From: an uncultured Eubacteriales bacterium
GTDB lineage: Bacteria; Bacillota; Clostridia; Oscillospirales; Oscillospiraceae
NCBI GenBank assembly: GCA_900549475.1
Contig: UROF01000012.1
Span: 3,100 to 67,099, forward strand
Direction of reading: 5' to 3'
DNA length: 64,000 nt
Shown here: piece after piece, positions 57,215 to 64,000 of the stretch
How the letters are laid out: each line of letters starts with the position of its first letter
Numbering within the stretch: the stretch's first letter is position 1
Program-made: the position numbers and the translations under genes
The notes under the pieces: generated by a model
Databases searched by the model: none
Seen by the model: only the letters and a program-made list of their open reading frames with translations
Told to the model about the DNA's origin: nothing

Positions 57215-57533
57215 GCACTGTATGATCCCCACGGATGAGGAGAACTGCCCCGTCTGTGGAGAGAAGCGTTTGTGGCCGGTGCTGCCGGAGGACCCCTGCT
57301 TTGTAGGAGAGCTGGGGGTGCCCTGGTCGGACATCTTTGCGGATGTGCTCCGGCAAAAGCAGATCCCCTGCCTGATGAAGCCCCTGTGGGGGGCGGGATG
57401 GACCGCCACCCTGGGCAGCAAATTCGAGCAGATGCGCTTTTATGTCCCCTACGAATACCTGCCCTCCGCCCAGGAACTGGCGGAGGAACTGTTCTCCCAG
57501 ATGGGAGAGGACGACGAGGAAACTGAGGAGTAA
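57201..57533 (+). CDS. small zinc-ribbon protein
   Basis: 110 residues. The N terminus carries a zinc ribbon (CKHCMIPTDEENCPVCGEK, four cysteines). The rest resembles DUF2007-type putative signal-transducing domains (FVGELGVPWSDIFADVL, PCLMKPLWGAGW, FYVPYEYLPSAQELAEELF) and ends in an acidic tail (MGEDDEETEE). The ATG at 57201 lies inside the tilS end with GGAGGAG upstream. The location between tilS and hpt is unusual relative to Bacillus. The function is unknown. Confidence 0.78.
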   Translation: MNYCKHCMIPTDEENCPVCGEKRLWPVLPEDPCFVGELGVPWSDIFADVLRQKQIPCLMKPLWGAGWTATLGSKFEQMRFYVPYEYLPSAQELAEELFSQMGEDDEETEE

Positions 57534-57545
57534 AGGAGAAAACAT

Positions 57546-58097
57546 ATGAGTATGATGGATCAGGACATCCTGAAGGTACTGTATACCCAGGAGGAGATCG
57601 CCGCCCGGGTGAAAGAGCTGGGCGAGCAGATGTATGAGGATTTCAAGGGCAAGGACCCGCTGTTCGTCAGCGTACTGCGGGGAGCCTTCATCTTTATGGC
57701 GGACATCGTCCGGGCCTGCCAGGTGAAGAGCGATGTGGAGTTTATCGCGGTGTCCTCCTATGGCAACGCCACCACCAGCTCCGGCGCCGTGCAGATCACC
57801 CACGATATCCAGCAGGATATTTCCGGACGGAATCTGGTGGTCATCGAGGACATCCTGGACAGCGGCAATACCCTCAGCTTCCTCAAGCAGTACTTTCTCA
57901 CCAAGGGGGCGGCCTCCGTGGCCATCTGCACCCTGCTGGATAAGCCCAGCCGCCGCACCAAGGTGATCACCGCCGATTACATCGGCTTTGTGGTGCCCGA
58001 CGAGTTCGTGGTGGGCTATGGCCTGGATTACTGCCAGAAGTACCGCAACCTCCCCTACATCGGCGTGCTGAAGCCGGAGGTATACAGCGGGAAGTGA
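57546..58097 (+). CDS. hpt: hypoxanthine phosphoribosyltransferase
   Basis: 183 residues. It salvages hypoxanthine and guanine with PRPP. The PRPP motif VVIEDILDSGNTLSFL and the loop SVLRGAFIFMADI are present, with the C-terminal purine-contact region DYIGFVVPDEFVVGYGLDY. AAAGGAG lies 6 bases before the ATG. It is followed by ftsH as in most Firmicutes. Confidence 0.96.
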   Translation: MSMMDQDILKVLYTQEEIAARVKELGEQMYEDFKGKDPLFVSVLRGAFIFMADIVRACQVKSDVEFIAVSSYGNATTSSGAVQITHDIQQDISGRNLVVIEDILDSGNTLSFLKQYFLTKGAASVAICTLLDKPSRRTKVITADYIGFVVPDEFVVGYGLDYCQKYRNLPYIGVLKPEVYSGK

Positions 58098-58169
58098 TCC
58101 GATCCCCGGCCGTCCCGATACGGCCAAAACAGCGGGCGCTCTCCGTGAGCGCAAAGGAGTGTTGGATTT

Positions 58170-60014
58170 TTGACCAAACAGACGAGACGGCCCGGTATGG
58201 GGCTGTATTTCATGGCGGCCATTGTGCTGCTGCTGGCGTTTTACGCCTTTTCCGGCAGTATGGGGTCCACAGGGATCACCTACGCCCAGGTCCAGGACCT
58301 GTTCCAGCGGGAACAGGTGAAGAGCTTCTATGTCAAGGACGGTACGGACCTGTATCTGAACCTCCAGGATGGCTCTACGGTGCGCAATGAGCTGGGCAGC
58401 GTGGAGGCCTTTCGGGAGGATCTGGGTGACCTGATCCAGGAGCAGAAGGCCCAGGGCATCCTGGTGGATTACGACTATGCTCCGGTGTATACGCCGCCCT
58501 GGTGGAGCGAGGTGGTGCTCTACGGGCTGATGATCGCCGCCATATTCCTGGTGTGGCAGTACGCCATGGCCAAGGCCCAGGGCGGCGGTGTGGATCAGGG
58601 CCGGAAATTCGGCCGGGCCCGGATCCGCTTTGGCTCTGACAACAACAAGAAGGTGAATTTCACCGATGTGGCCGGCGCCGACGAGGAGAAGGAGGAGCTC
58701 AAGGAGATCGTCCAGTTCCTCCAGGACCCCAAGAAATATCTGGACCTGGGGGCCCGTATCCCCAAGGGCGTGCTGCTGGTAGGCCCTCCGGGTACCGGCA
58801 AGACCCTGCTGGCCCGGGCGGTGGCTGGTGAGGCCGGGGTGCAGTTCCTCTCCATCTCCGGCTCCGACTTTGTGGAGCTGTATGTGGGCGTGGGCGCCAG
58901 CCGTGTCCGTGACCTCTTTGAGGAGGCCAAGAAGGTGGCCCCCGCCGTGGTATTTATCGATGAGATCGACGCCGTAGGCCGCCAGAGAGGCGCTGGCCTG
59001 GGCGGCGGCCACGATGAGCGGGAGCAGACCCTCAACCAGCTGCTGGTGGAGATGGACGGCTTTTCCGCCAACGAGGGCGTGGTGGTCCTGGCGGCCACCA
59101 ACCGTGCTGATATTCTGGATCCGGCCCTGCTGCGTCCCGGCCGGTTTGACCGGCAGGTATATGTGGGCCGGCCCGATATCAAGGGCCGGGAGGAGATCCT
59201 CCGCATCCATGTACGCAACAAGCCTCTGGCAGAGGATGTGGATCTGAAGGTGGTAGCCCAGTCCACCCCCGGCTTTACCGGGGCGGATCTGGAGAACGTG
59301 GTCAACGAGGGCGCCCTGCTGGCTGCCCGCCGGGGCCACAAGTTCATCACCAAGGGCGATCTCCAGGAGGCGGTGATCAAGGTCATTGCCGGGCCGGAGA
59401 AGAAGAGCCGGGTGGTGCCCCTCCATGAGCGCAAGCTCACCGCCTACCACGAGGCGGGCCATGCGGTGATGCACCACTGCCTGGAGAGCGTGGACCCGGT
59501 CCATCAGGTGACTATCGTCCCCCGGGGACAGGCCGGCGGCATGACCATCTCCCTGCCCGCCGAGGACAAGGGCTACTACTCCAAGCGCTATATGGAGGAG
59601 GAGATCGCCGCTCTGCTGGGCGGCCGGGTGGCGGAGGAACTGTTCCTGGACGATATCTCTACCGGCGCTTCCAGCGATATCCAGCGGGCCAGCACCATGG
59701 CCCGCAGGATGGTGACGGTCTACGGTATGAGTGAAAAGCTGGGGGCTGTGAGCTTTGATTCCGGCCATGATGAGGTATTCATCGGCCGCTCCATGGCCCA
59801 GGCCAAGAGCTACTCTGAGGAGGTGGCCGCCCAGATCGACAGCGAGGTAAAGGCCATCATCGACAAGGCGTACCACCGCTGCCAGGAGGTGCTGGAGGCC
59901 CACCGGGAACAGCTGATCCGGGTGGCGGAGTACCTGCTGGAATACGAGACCATGTCCGCGGAGGACTTTACCCGGGTCATGGGAGAACCCAAGGCGGTGC
60001 TCAAGCAGAACTGA
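58170..60014 (+). CDS. ftsH: ATP-dependent zinc metalloprotease FtsH
   Basis: 614 residues. Two transmembrane helices (about residues 10-28 and 110-132) enclose a small extracytoplasmic domain. The AAA+ domain has Walker A GPPGTGKT (about 205-212), Walker B VVFIDEIDAVG and the second region of homology ATNRADILDPALLRPGRFD. The zinc site is HEAGH (427-431). It degrades membrane and regulatory proteins. The start is TTG at 58170, 10 bases after AAAGGAG, with no better in-frame ATG near it. It closes the tilS-hpt-ftsH operon at a clear terminator. Confidence 0.96.
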   Translation: MTKQTRRPGMGLYFMAAIVLLLAFYAFSGSMGSTGITYAQVQDLFQREQVKSFYVKDGTDLYLNLQDGSTVRNELGSVEAFREDLGDLIQEQKAQGILVDYDYAPVYTPPWWSEVVLYGLMIAAIFLVWQYAMAKAQGGGVDQGRKFGRARIRFGSDNNKKVNFTDVAGADEEKEELKEIVQFLQDPKKYLDLGARIPKGVLLVGPPGTGKTLLARAVAGEAGVQFLSISGSDFVELYVGVGASRVRDLFEEAKKVAPAVVFIDEIDAVGRQRGAGLGGGHDEREQTLNQLLVEMDGFSANEGVVVLAATNRADILDPALLRPGRFDRQVYVGRPDIKGREEILRIHVRNKPLAEDVDLKVVAQSTPGFTGADLENVVNEGALLAARRGHKFITKGDLQEAVIKVIAGPEKKSRVVPLHERKLTAYHEAGHAVMHHCLESVDPVHQVTIVPRGQAGGMTISLPAEDKGYYSKRYMEEEIAALLGGRVAEELFLDDISTGASSDIQRASTMARRMVTVYGMSEKLGAVSFDSGHDEVFIGRSMAQAKSYSEEVAAQIDSEVKAIIDKAYHRCQEVLEAHREQLIRVAEYLLEYETMSAEDFTRVMGEPKAVLKQN

Positions 60015-60030
60015 GCCCCAGGGAAACAGA

Positions 60031-60070
60031 AAAAAGCCGTACCATTTCTTCGGGAATGGTACGGCTTTTT
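60031..60070. terminator. terminator after ftsH (bidirectional)
   Basis: AAAAAGCCGTACCATT pairs with AATGGTACGGCTTTTT around TCTTCGGG. A-run and T-run allow use by the minus-strand small gene as well. Confidence 0.92.
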
Positions 60071-60096
60071 ATAAACACACAACACCACAGCAGGCG

Positions 60097-60267
60097 TCAC
60101 GACTGCTCCGACAAAACGACATACCGCTCCTCAGCGTCCTGAAGAGCAGCAGTGAGCAGTTCCACTGCCTTGCGGAGCACCAGGTCATCGGCGCCATATT
60201 GCTCCAGGAGGGAAATAGTCCGGTCCACCTGACCGACAAGGATGGCATACTCTTTCTGATAATCCAT
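60097..60267 (-). CDS. small acidic helical protein, 56 aa
   Basis: The ATG at 60267 has AAAGGAG 7 bases upstream and opens a 56-residue frame, MDYQKEYAILVGQVDRTISL then a second helix ending in AEERYVVLSEQS. The predicted content is almost all amphipathic helix with regular Leu/Ile/Val spacing and no cysteine, so a coiled-coil hairpin is likely. The longer in-frame sequence upstream is arginine/proline-rich and looks non-coding. It lies convergent with ftsH and about 280 bases downstream of a promoter at 60559-60587. I do not recognise a family. Confidence 0.7.
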   Translation of the reverse strand: MDYQKEYAILVGQVDRTISLLEQYGADDLVLRKAVELLTAALQDAEERYVVLSEQS

Positions 60268-60534
60268 AACGACACTCCTTTTTGCTGTGCCCGCAGCCTG
60301 GCGGGCGAATGGATCCACGGCGGGTGGCGGCCCGCCGTCCTGCCTGGCCGGGCAGGACGGAAGAGAAACAGGGACAAACATGGGGAAGAATGGCGCCTTC
60401 CCGGGGAAAGAGACGGTCTCTGTCGCTCTCTGTCGTCAGTATAGGCCCTGGAGCACGGGGAAATTTGTAGAATCCTGTCCGCTACAAAAATTTTGCAGAA
60501 AAAGAGAGAAGTTCCGCGACAGGGAAAACACTAC
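60268..60534 (-). other. leader/intergenic region upstream of the small helical protein
   Basis: About 270 bp with no supported gene. A perfect hairpin CCGTCCTGCC/GGCAGGACGG (60335-60360, loop TGGCCG) lies 68 bases before the start codon. If transcription begins at the 60559-60587 promoter this is a long structured 5' leader. Confidence 0.45.
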
Positions 60535-60563
60535 TTGCGGGATATAGGCCCGCAGGGTATAAT
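60535..60563 (+). promoter_or_regulatory. plus-strand promoter facing the bofA 3' end
   Basis: TTGCGG (60535-60540), 17 bp and a perfect TATAAT (60558-60563). No plus-strand gene follows for 700 bp; transcripts would be antisense to bofA and the DUF2508 gene. Confidence 0.55.
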
Positions 60564-60587
60564 CAACATATAGTGTTTTGCTGTCAA
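60559..60587 (-). promoter_or_regulatory. minus-strand promoter overlapping the divergent one
   Basis: On the minus strand a perfect TTGACA (60587-60582), 17 bp and GATTAT (60564-60559). Its -10 box overlaps the plus-strand TATAAT, forming a symmetric bidirectional promoter that could drive the 56-aa gene. Confidence 0.55.
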
Positions 60588-60653
60588 CAGACTGCCGCCT
60601 GCCTGAACAGCTGTGAGGCAAAAAAATCCAAATATGCCGTCGTGGGAGTACCC

Positions 60654-60920
60654 CTATGTAAAGATCCATTGGACCAGGAGCAGCAGCCCCAATCCCGGTA
60701 CGCCGAGGACCCCCACCACCGCCGCGTTGAACAGATTCAGGCCCAGGGAAATACCGGTGAAGGGGGCGGCTGCGTTGAGCAGCAGCAGTGCGCCCAGCCC
60801 CAGCAGCGTGTTGAACAGTACTTTTACCGCTATCTTCAGGGGGGCGGAAAACACCCGGGCTGAGATCAACAGCAGCGCCAGGGCCGCCCCCGTCAGCAGC
60901 AGTGTCGTTTTTACGTCCAT
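60654..60920 (-). CDS. bofA: pro-sigmaK processing inhibitor BofA family protein
   Basis: 88 residues, strongly hydrophobic with two to three transmembrane segments. The diagnostic C-terminal block is GISLGLNLFNAAVVGVLGVP followed by a leucine-rich helix. In Bacillus, BofA inhibits the SpoIVFB protease in the forespore outer membrane during sporulation. It overlaps the DUF2508 gene end by about 10 bases, matching the yaaL-bofA pair of Bacillus. No SpoIVF genes are in the window. Confidence 0.9.
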   Translation of the reverse strand: MDVKTTLLLTGAALALLLISARVFSAPLKIAVKVLFNTLLGLGALLLLNAAAPFTGISLGLNLFNAAVVGVLGVPGLGLLLLVQWIFT

Positions 60921-61183
60921 CGGCCCCTCCCGCCCGCGTGGGCGGTGACAGCAGTGGCGGAACAGGATTCCAGCTCCTTGATCTGCCGCAGCAGGTAGTT
61001 CATTCTGGATTGCAGGGCCCGGATCTCAAAAATACAGGACTCTGTCAGTTCCGGGTCGCTGGTGTAGTCGAAGGCGGCAAAAGCGTGGCTGAGGGCCTGC
61101 TGGGTGTTTTGCAGGCTTGTCTTGAGCTCCAGCAGCGCGGGACCGTCGGTAGGGTGGATACGGATGGGGGAGATGCGTTTCAT
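60911..61183 (-). CDS. DUF2508 (YaaL) family protein
   Basis: 90 residues. A central helical segment (ALLELKTSLQNTQQALSHAF, FDYTSDPELTESCIFEI, RMNYLLRQIKE) matches the YaaL/DUF2508 family, small cytosolic helical-hairpin proteins found before bofA in many spore formers. The function is unknown. AAGGAGG lies 8 bases before the ATG. It is co-transcribed with bofA and divergent from tadA; in Bacillus, tadA, recR, yaaL and bofA are also neighbours. Confidence 0.85.
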   Translation of the reverse strand: MKRISPIRIHPTDGPALLELKTSLQNTQQALSHAFAAFDYTSDPELTESCIFEIRALQSRMNYLLRQIKELESCSATAVTAHAGGRGRWT

Positions 61184-61293
61184 GTCAGATCCCTCCTTGA
61201 TTTCCAGTCTACGAAGAGTTTGGACAAATATGCCTGCTTTTATAACGGGAAGGCAAAAAATATCCCGGCGTTGCCGCTGGGAAAGGAGGAGTC

Positions 61294-61776
61294 ATGCACG
61301 AGGAGTATATGCGGCAGGCGCTGGAGCTGGCCTGGGAGGCAGCGGCAGCGGGGGAAGTGCCGGTAGGCTGTGTGATCGTACAGAAGGGCCGCGTAGTAGG
61401 CCGGGGGCGCAACCGCCGGGAGGAGAACCAGCGCACCGCCTCTCACGCGGAGATGGAGGCCATTGCCCAGGCAAATGATGCCCTGGGTACCTGGCGGCTG
61501 GACGACTGCGCCCTGTATGTCACGCTGGAGCCCTGTCCCATGTGTGCCGGGGCCATTATCAACGCCCGGATCCCCCGGGTATATTACGGCGCCAGGGACA
61601 GTGCCATGGGGGCCTGCGGGGGGGTGCTCAATCTCTTCATGGAGGACTTTCCCAACCGGCCCGCCCTGGTGGGGGGGATCCTGGAGGAGGAGTGCCGGAA
61701 GGTGCTGGCAGAGTTCTTCCAGGCCCTGCGGGAGGGGCGGCTGCCCCAGAATTTGGTGGACACGCCGGAGATTTAA
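61294..61776 (+). CDS. tadA: tRNA-specific adenosine deaminase
   Basis: 160 residues. It converts A34 to inosine in tRNA-Arg. The zinc site is visible: HAEMEAI (His and the catalytic Glu) and LEPCPMCAGAI (two Cys). GEVPVGCVIV and ARIPRVYYGARD are family blocks. AAAGGAGGAG lies 3-9 bases before the ATG. It is divergent from DUF2508-bofA with a gap of 110 bases. Confidence 0.95.
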   Translation: MHEEYMRQALELAWEAAAAGEVPVGCVIVQKGRVVGRGRNRREENQRTASHAEMEAIAQANDALGTWRLDDCALYVTLEPCPMCAGAIINARIPRVYYGARDSAMGACGGVLNLFMEDFPNRPALVGGILEEECRKVLAEFFQALREGRLPQNLVDTPEI

Positions 61777-61879
61777 TACTTTTGTAATAACCTTACGCTG
61801 GTTTTTGTAACAACCAAAAGATATCATGATACTTGCAAGAGACAATAACTTCTTTTCATCCAATCTTCCAAAACATAAA

Positions 61880-61920
61880 CACAAGAGCGAGAGGCAGGCC
61901 CCTCTCGCTCTTGTGTTTTT
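61880..61920. terminator. bidirectional terminator
   Basis: CACAAGAGCGAGAGG and CCTCTCGCTCTTGTG form a perfect 15-bp stem, with TTTTT after it on the plus strand. It separates tadA from the convergent membrane protein gene. Confidence 0.9.
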
Positions 61921-61944
61921 ATGTAATTGAATAGGCAGCGGCGC

Positions 61945-62691
61945 TCAGTCGGCCACCGTTGGCTGCTGGAGCAGAAGAAATACGGACAAGACAAGGGCGC
62001 AGCCGCCAAAGAGAAGCGCCAGAGGGATGCCTCCGTCAGCCATAGCGGTAATGGACAATATCACCGCCAGGTCAGCCACCGGAGTGAAGCTCCTGGGGCT
62101 GCTCTCCCCCCGGAGAAAGCCTGCCAGCAGGGAAAAGGCATAGGCTACCATGGCGGAAGCCAGGACAGGCAGGTAGTACCGCGCCAGCACCGGGTCGTCC
62201 GCTGCCGGCAGATAGACAGCCAGCACCAGAAAAACACCGAAAAACATGGCGGGCAGCAGCGGCGTTACGGAGACGCAGCTGCCGGAGCGCATGGTCCGGA
62301 CCAAAGCCAGGATACATCCGCCTGATACGGCACCCATGATGCCGGCTACCATGGAGGCTACGCCGGATACCTGGCCGAAGCTGGACACAGCCAGCAGGCC
62401 ACCCCCGGCGATCAGCAGAAAGCAGCCCACGGTCAAAAACGGGATCTCCCGGTCCGGGACAGCAAAGCGGCGGGAAAAACTGGCCTTGGTCTTGTCCAGC
62501 CGCAGCGCCAACAGGATTTCTGCCGCAGCCAGCACCAGCAGCCCCGCCACAAGGATCGTCCCCGGCAGGGAGGCTTGGGACAGGCCTGTATTCTGATCGA
62601 AGCCGGTGAGATTCTGCCACAGACGCAGTGCAAACAGCAGCAGCCCGGCGCACCACAGCCGCCCGGCGCGCCGCCAGAAACCAGATTTCAT
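61945..62691 (-). CDS. polytopic membrane protein of unknown function
   Basis: 248 residues with about seven to eight hydrophobic helices in a fairly regular spacing and short basic loops (RLDKTKASFSRRF, RGESSPRSF). There is no recognisable transporter or enzyme motif. I set the start at ATG 62691 (MKSGFWRRAGRLW), with GAGGTG about 9 bases upstream; the open frame further upstream lacks a ribosome binding site. It is a single gene between terminators. A sporulation or envelope role is possible given spoIID next door, but that is only proximity. Confidence 0.7.
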   Translation of the reverse strand: MKSGFWRRAGRLWCAGLLLFALRLWQNLTGFDQNTGLSQASLPGTILVAGLLVLAAAEILLALRLDKTKASFSRRFAVPDREIPFLTVGCFLLIAGGGLLAVSSFGQVSGVASMVAGIMGAVSGGCILALVRTMRSGSCVSVTPLLPAMFFGVFLVLAVYLPAADDPVLARYYLPVLASAMVAYAFSLLAGFLRGESSPRSFTPVADLAVILSITAMADGGIPLALLFGGCALVLSVFLLLQQPTVAD

Positions 62692-62861
62692 CAGGGAAAC
62701 ACCTCTTCCTGAAAAGTTGAAAAAGAGCCCCGCTCCCCGGAGAGAGCAGGAAATCACAGCCAAATGAAAACCGCTTATCCAGTATAACACTGATCTGATG
62801 AGTTGTCATCATTTTTTGGACAAGCGCTTCATAAACTGGGGGAGAAGGGGAGGATGCACTG

Positions 62862-63869
62862 ATGGGAAAACATATAGGTCTGTCGCTGATCGTGATCGGA
62901 GTGATCTTTTTCTTTGCCTGGCTGTGGGGGGCGCCTTCTCCTCAGCCCCAGGCGGAAGAATCGACACCTCCGGTGGAGACGGAGAACACAAAAGAGGATA
63001 CGTCCCCCTCTGCCGGGGTAGATGCGGGGACCATGCTGCGGGTGCTGATTGACGGGGAGCTGCAGGAGATGGATATGGAGACCTATCTCCAGGGAGTGGT
63101 CCGGGCGGAAATGCCGGCCACCTTTGCGCTGGAGGCGCTGAAGGCCCAGGCGGTAGCCGCCAGGACCTACACCCTCTACCGCATGGAGAACGGCGGCGCC
63201 CAGAAGCACCCGGAGGCGGATGCCTGTGACGACGTCAACTGCTGCAAAGCCTATCTCAGTGCGGAGGAGGCTGCTGCCAACTGGGGAGAGCAGGCCCAGA
63301 CCTATGAGGCAAAGATCTGCCAGGCTGTGGCGGAGACTGACGGGGAGTGCATCCTCTATGGGGGACGGCCGATCCTGGCGGCTTTCCACTCCTCCTCCGC
63401 GGGGGCTACCCAGGATTCCGCTGATGTGTGGACCAGCAGCCTGCCCTATCTCCAGAGCGTGGAGTCACCGGAAAATGAGGATACCGTGCCTAATTACCAC
63501 TCCACTGCCAGCTTTTCTGCCACCGATCTGAAGGCAAAGCTCCAGGCGGCTCTGCCGGAGGCCAGCCTGTCCGGAGATCCGTCCACCTGGTTTACCAACA
63601 TCCGGCAGGAGGCAAACGGCACCGTCACAGCCCTGACGGTAGGCGGAGTGGAGGTAAAGGGCAGCCGTCTGCGGACCATTCTGGGCCTGCGCAGCGCCTG
63701 CTTTACCATCTCCTTTGACGGAGACACGGTGACATTTTCTGTCACCGGCTACGGCCATGGGGTGGGCATGAGCCAGTACGGCGCCAATGTGCTGGCTTCC
63801 GATGGCATGGGGTATCGTGATATCCTGGCCTGGTACTACACCGGCACCACGGTGGAGGTTTACCCATAA
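62862..63869 (+). CDS. spoIID: SpoIID/LytB domain protein (stage II sporulation protein D)
   Basis: 335 residues. An N-terminal anchor helix (LSLIVIGVIFFFAWLWG) precedes a linker rich in Glu, Pro and Thr and the SpoIID lytic-transglycosylase domain: METYLQGVVRAEMPATFALE, LKAQAVAARTYTLYRM and the C-terminal GYGHGVGMSQYGANVLASDG. SpoIID cleaves denuded glycan strands during engulfment. GGGGAGG lies 7 bases before the ATG. Both catalytic-region blocks are intact. A LytB-type vegetative role is the alternative. Confidence 0.9.
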   Translation: MGKHIGLSLIVIGVIFFFAWLWGAPSPQPQAEESTPPVETENTKEDTSPSAGVDAGTMLRVLIDGELQEMDMETYLQGVVRAEMPATFALEALKAQAVAARTYTLYRMENGGAQKHPEADACDDVNCCKAYLSAEEAAANWGEQAQTYEAKICQAVAETDGECILYGGRPILAAFHSSSAGATQDSADVWTSSLPYLQSVESPENEDTVPNYHSTASFSATDLKAKLQAALPEASLSGDPSTWFTNIRQEANGTVTALTVGGVEVKGSRLRTILGLRSACFTISFDGDTVTFSVTGYGHGVGMSQYGANVLASDGMGYRDILAWYYTGTTVEVYP

Positions 63870-63891
63870 GAAAACAGAACAGAGAAAAAGA

Positions 63892-63924
63892 ACCCGTCGG
63901 CACAATGGCCGGCGGGTCCCTTTT
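63892..63924 (+). terminator. terminator after spoIID
   Basis: ACCCGTCGGC pairs with GCCGGCGGGT (one T-G pair), followed by CCCTTTT. Confidence 0.75.
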
Positions 63925-63943
63925 CAAGAGGGAGAGGGGAAAA

Positions 63944-64000
63944 TCACTTATTGTCCTTGGTATAGTCGTGGAGGATCTCCGCGCCGTCGAAGGTGTAGCC
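63944..64000 (-). CDS. C-terminal end of a minus-strand gene (runs off the window)
   Basis: A minus-strand frame enters at base 64000 and stops at TGA 63944-63946, giving the last 18 residues GYTFDGAEILHDYTKDNK. It is in coding-like codon usage and positioned convergent with spoIID across a terminator. It is too short to identify. Confidence 0.55.
   Translation of the reverse strand, partial: GYTFDGAEILHDYTKDNK

Noticed and set aside
57168..59903. Open frame of about 910 codons opposite hpt and ftsH
   Set aside because: Antisense artefact of the same kind; both sense genes are full-length conserved families.

Overview
The window is high-GC DNA from a spore-forming clostridial Firmicute, most likely an Oscillospiraceae-type gut anaerobe. 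This rests on the genes present: pyruvate phosphate dikinase, RNase J, RicT, GdpP-L9-DnaB, TilS-Hpt-FtsH, and the sporulation proteins BofA and SpoIID. Strong AGGAGG ribosome binding sites and frequent GTG/TTG starts fit as well. I see no rRNA, tRNA or CRISPR array.

Left block (1-10.6 kb). A minus-strand aldo/keto reductase and cupin pair lies divergent from a long plus-strand operon. The operon encodes a Tm-1-like (UPF0261) protein, a SorC-family regulator, a complete branched-chain-amino-acid-type ABC transporter (lipoprotein SBP, LivH, LivM, LivG, LivF), an M29/NicX-like metalloenzyme and a PEP-hydrolase-family TIM barrel. The set looks like import plus catabolism of an unidentified compound under SorC control. 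Two perfect 25-bp direct repeats sit just upstream of its promoter. Composition shifts near 9.42 kb and 10.14 kb, and the operon is cut off by an IS110-family element (about 10.57-12.1 kb). The non-coding stretch upstream of its transposase is where a bridge RNA would be expected.

Right block (12.17-64 kb) has a different codon style (G-ending codons, many CTG/GAG/GTG) and is core chromosome. It runs: mnmE; a small AT-rich exported-type ORF; a polysaccharide-deacetylase lipoprotein with cytidine deaminase; cardiolipin synthase; dipeptidase; a two-part ThrE-type exporter; fumarase; a two-component system with a companion membrane protein and a VanY-type carboxypeptidase; a methionine/cysteine module (HMA-like protein, O-acetylhomoserine sulfhydrylase, MetA with Glu111, D-cysteine desulfhydrase) followed by a polar amino acid ABC transporter; lspA-rluD-GNAT; nadE; holB-ricT; ppdK; an LtaS-like enzyme; AIM24; a cobalamin tail cluster (cobS, short CobU-like, cobC); an ECF sigma factor with a membrane partner; rnj; gdpP-rplI-dnaB; tilS-hpt-ftsH; bofA and a DUF2508 protein; tadA; and spoIID.

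The main leads are: the Tm-1/PEP-hydrolase/NicX-like transport operon with its repeat operator; the IS110 element on a compositional junction; the four-cysteine HMA-like protein in the sulfur module; the 86-bp duplication of the nadE 3' end around a palindromic insert; the long structured leader of rnj; and an overlapping divergent promoter pair near 60.56 kb. The very short genes at 13611-13781 and 60097-60267 are supported by clear ribosome binding sites.
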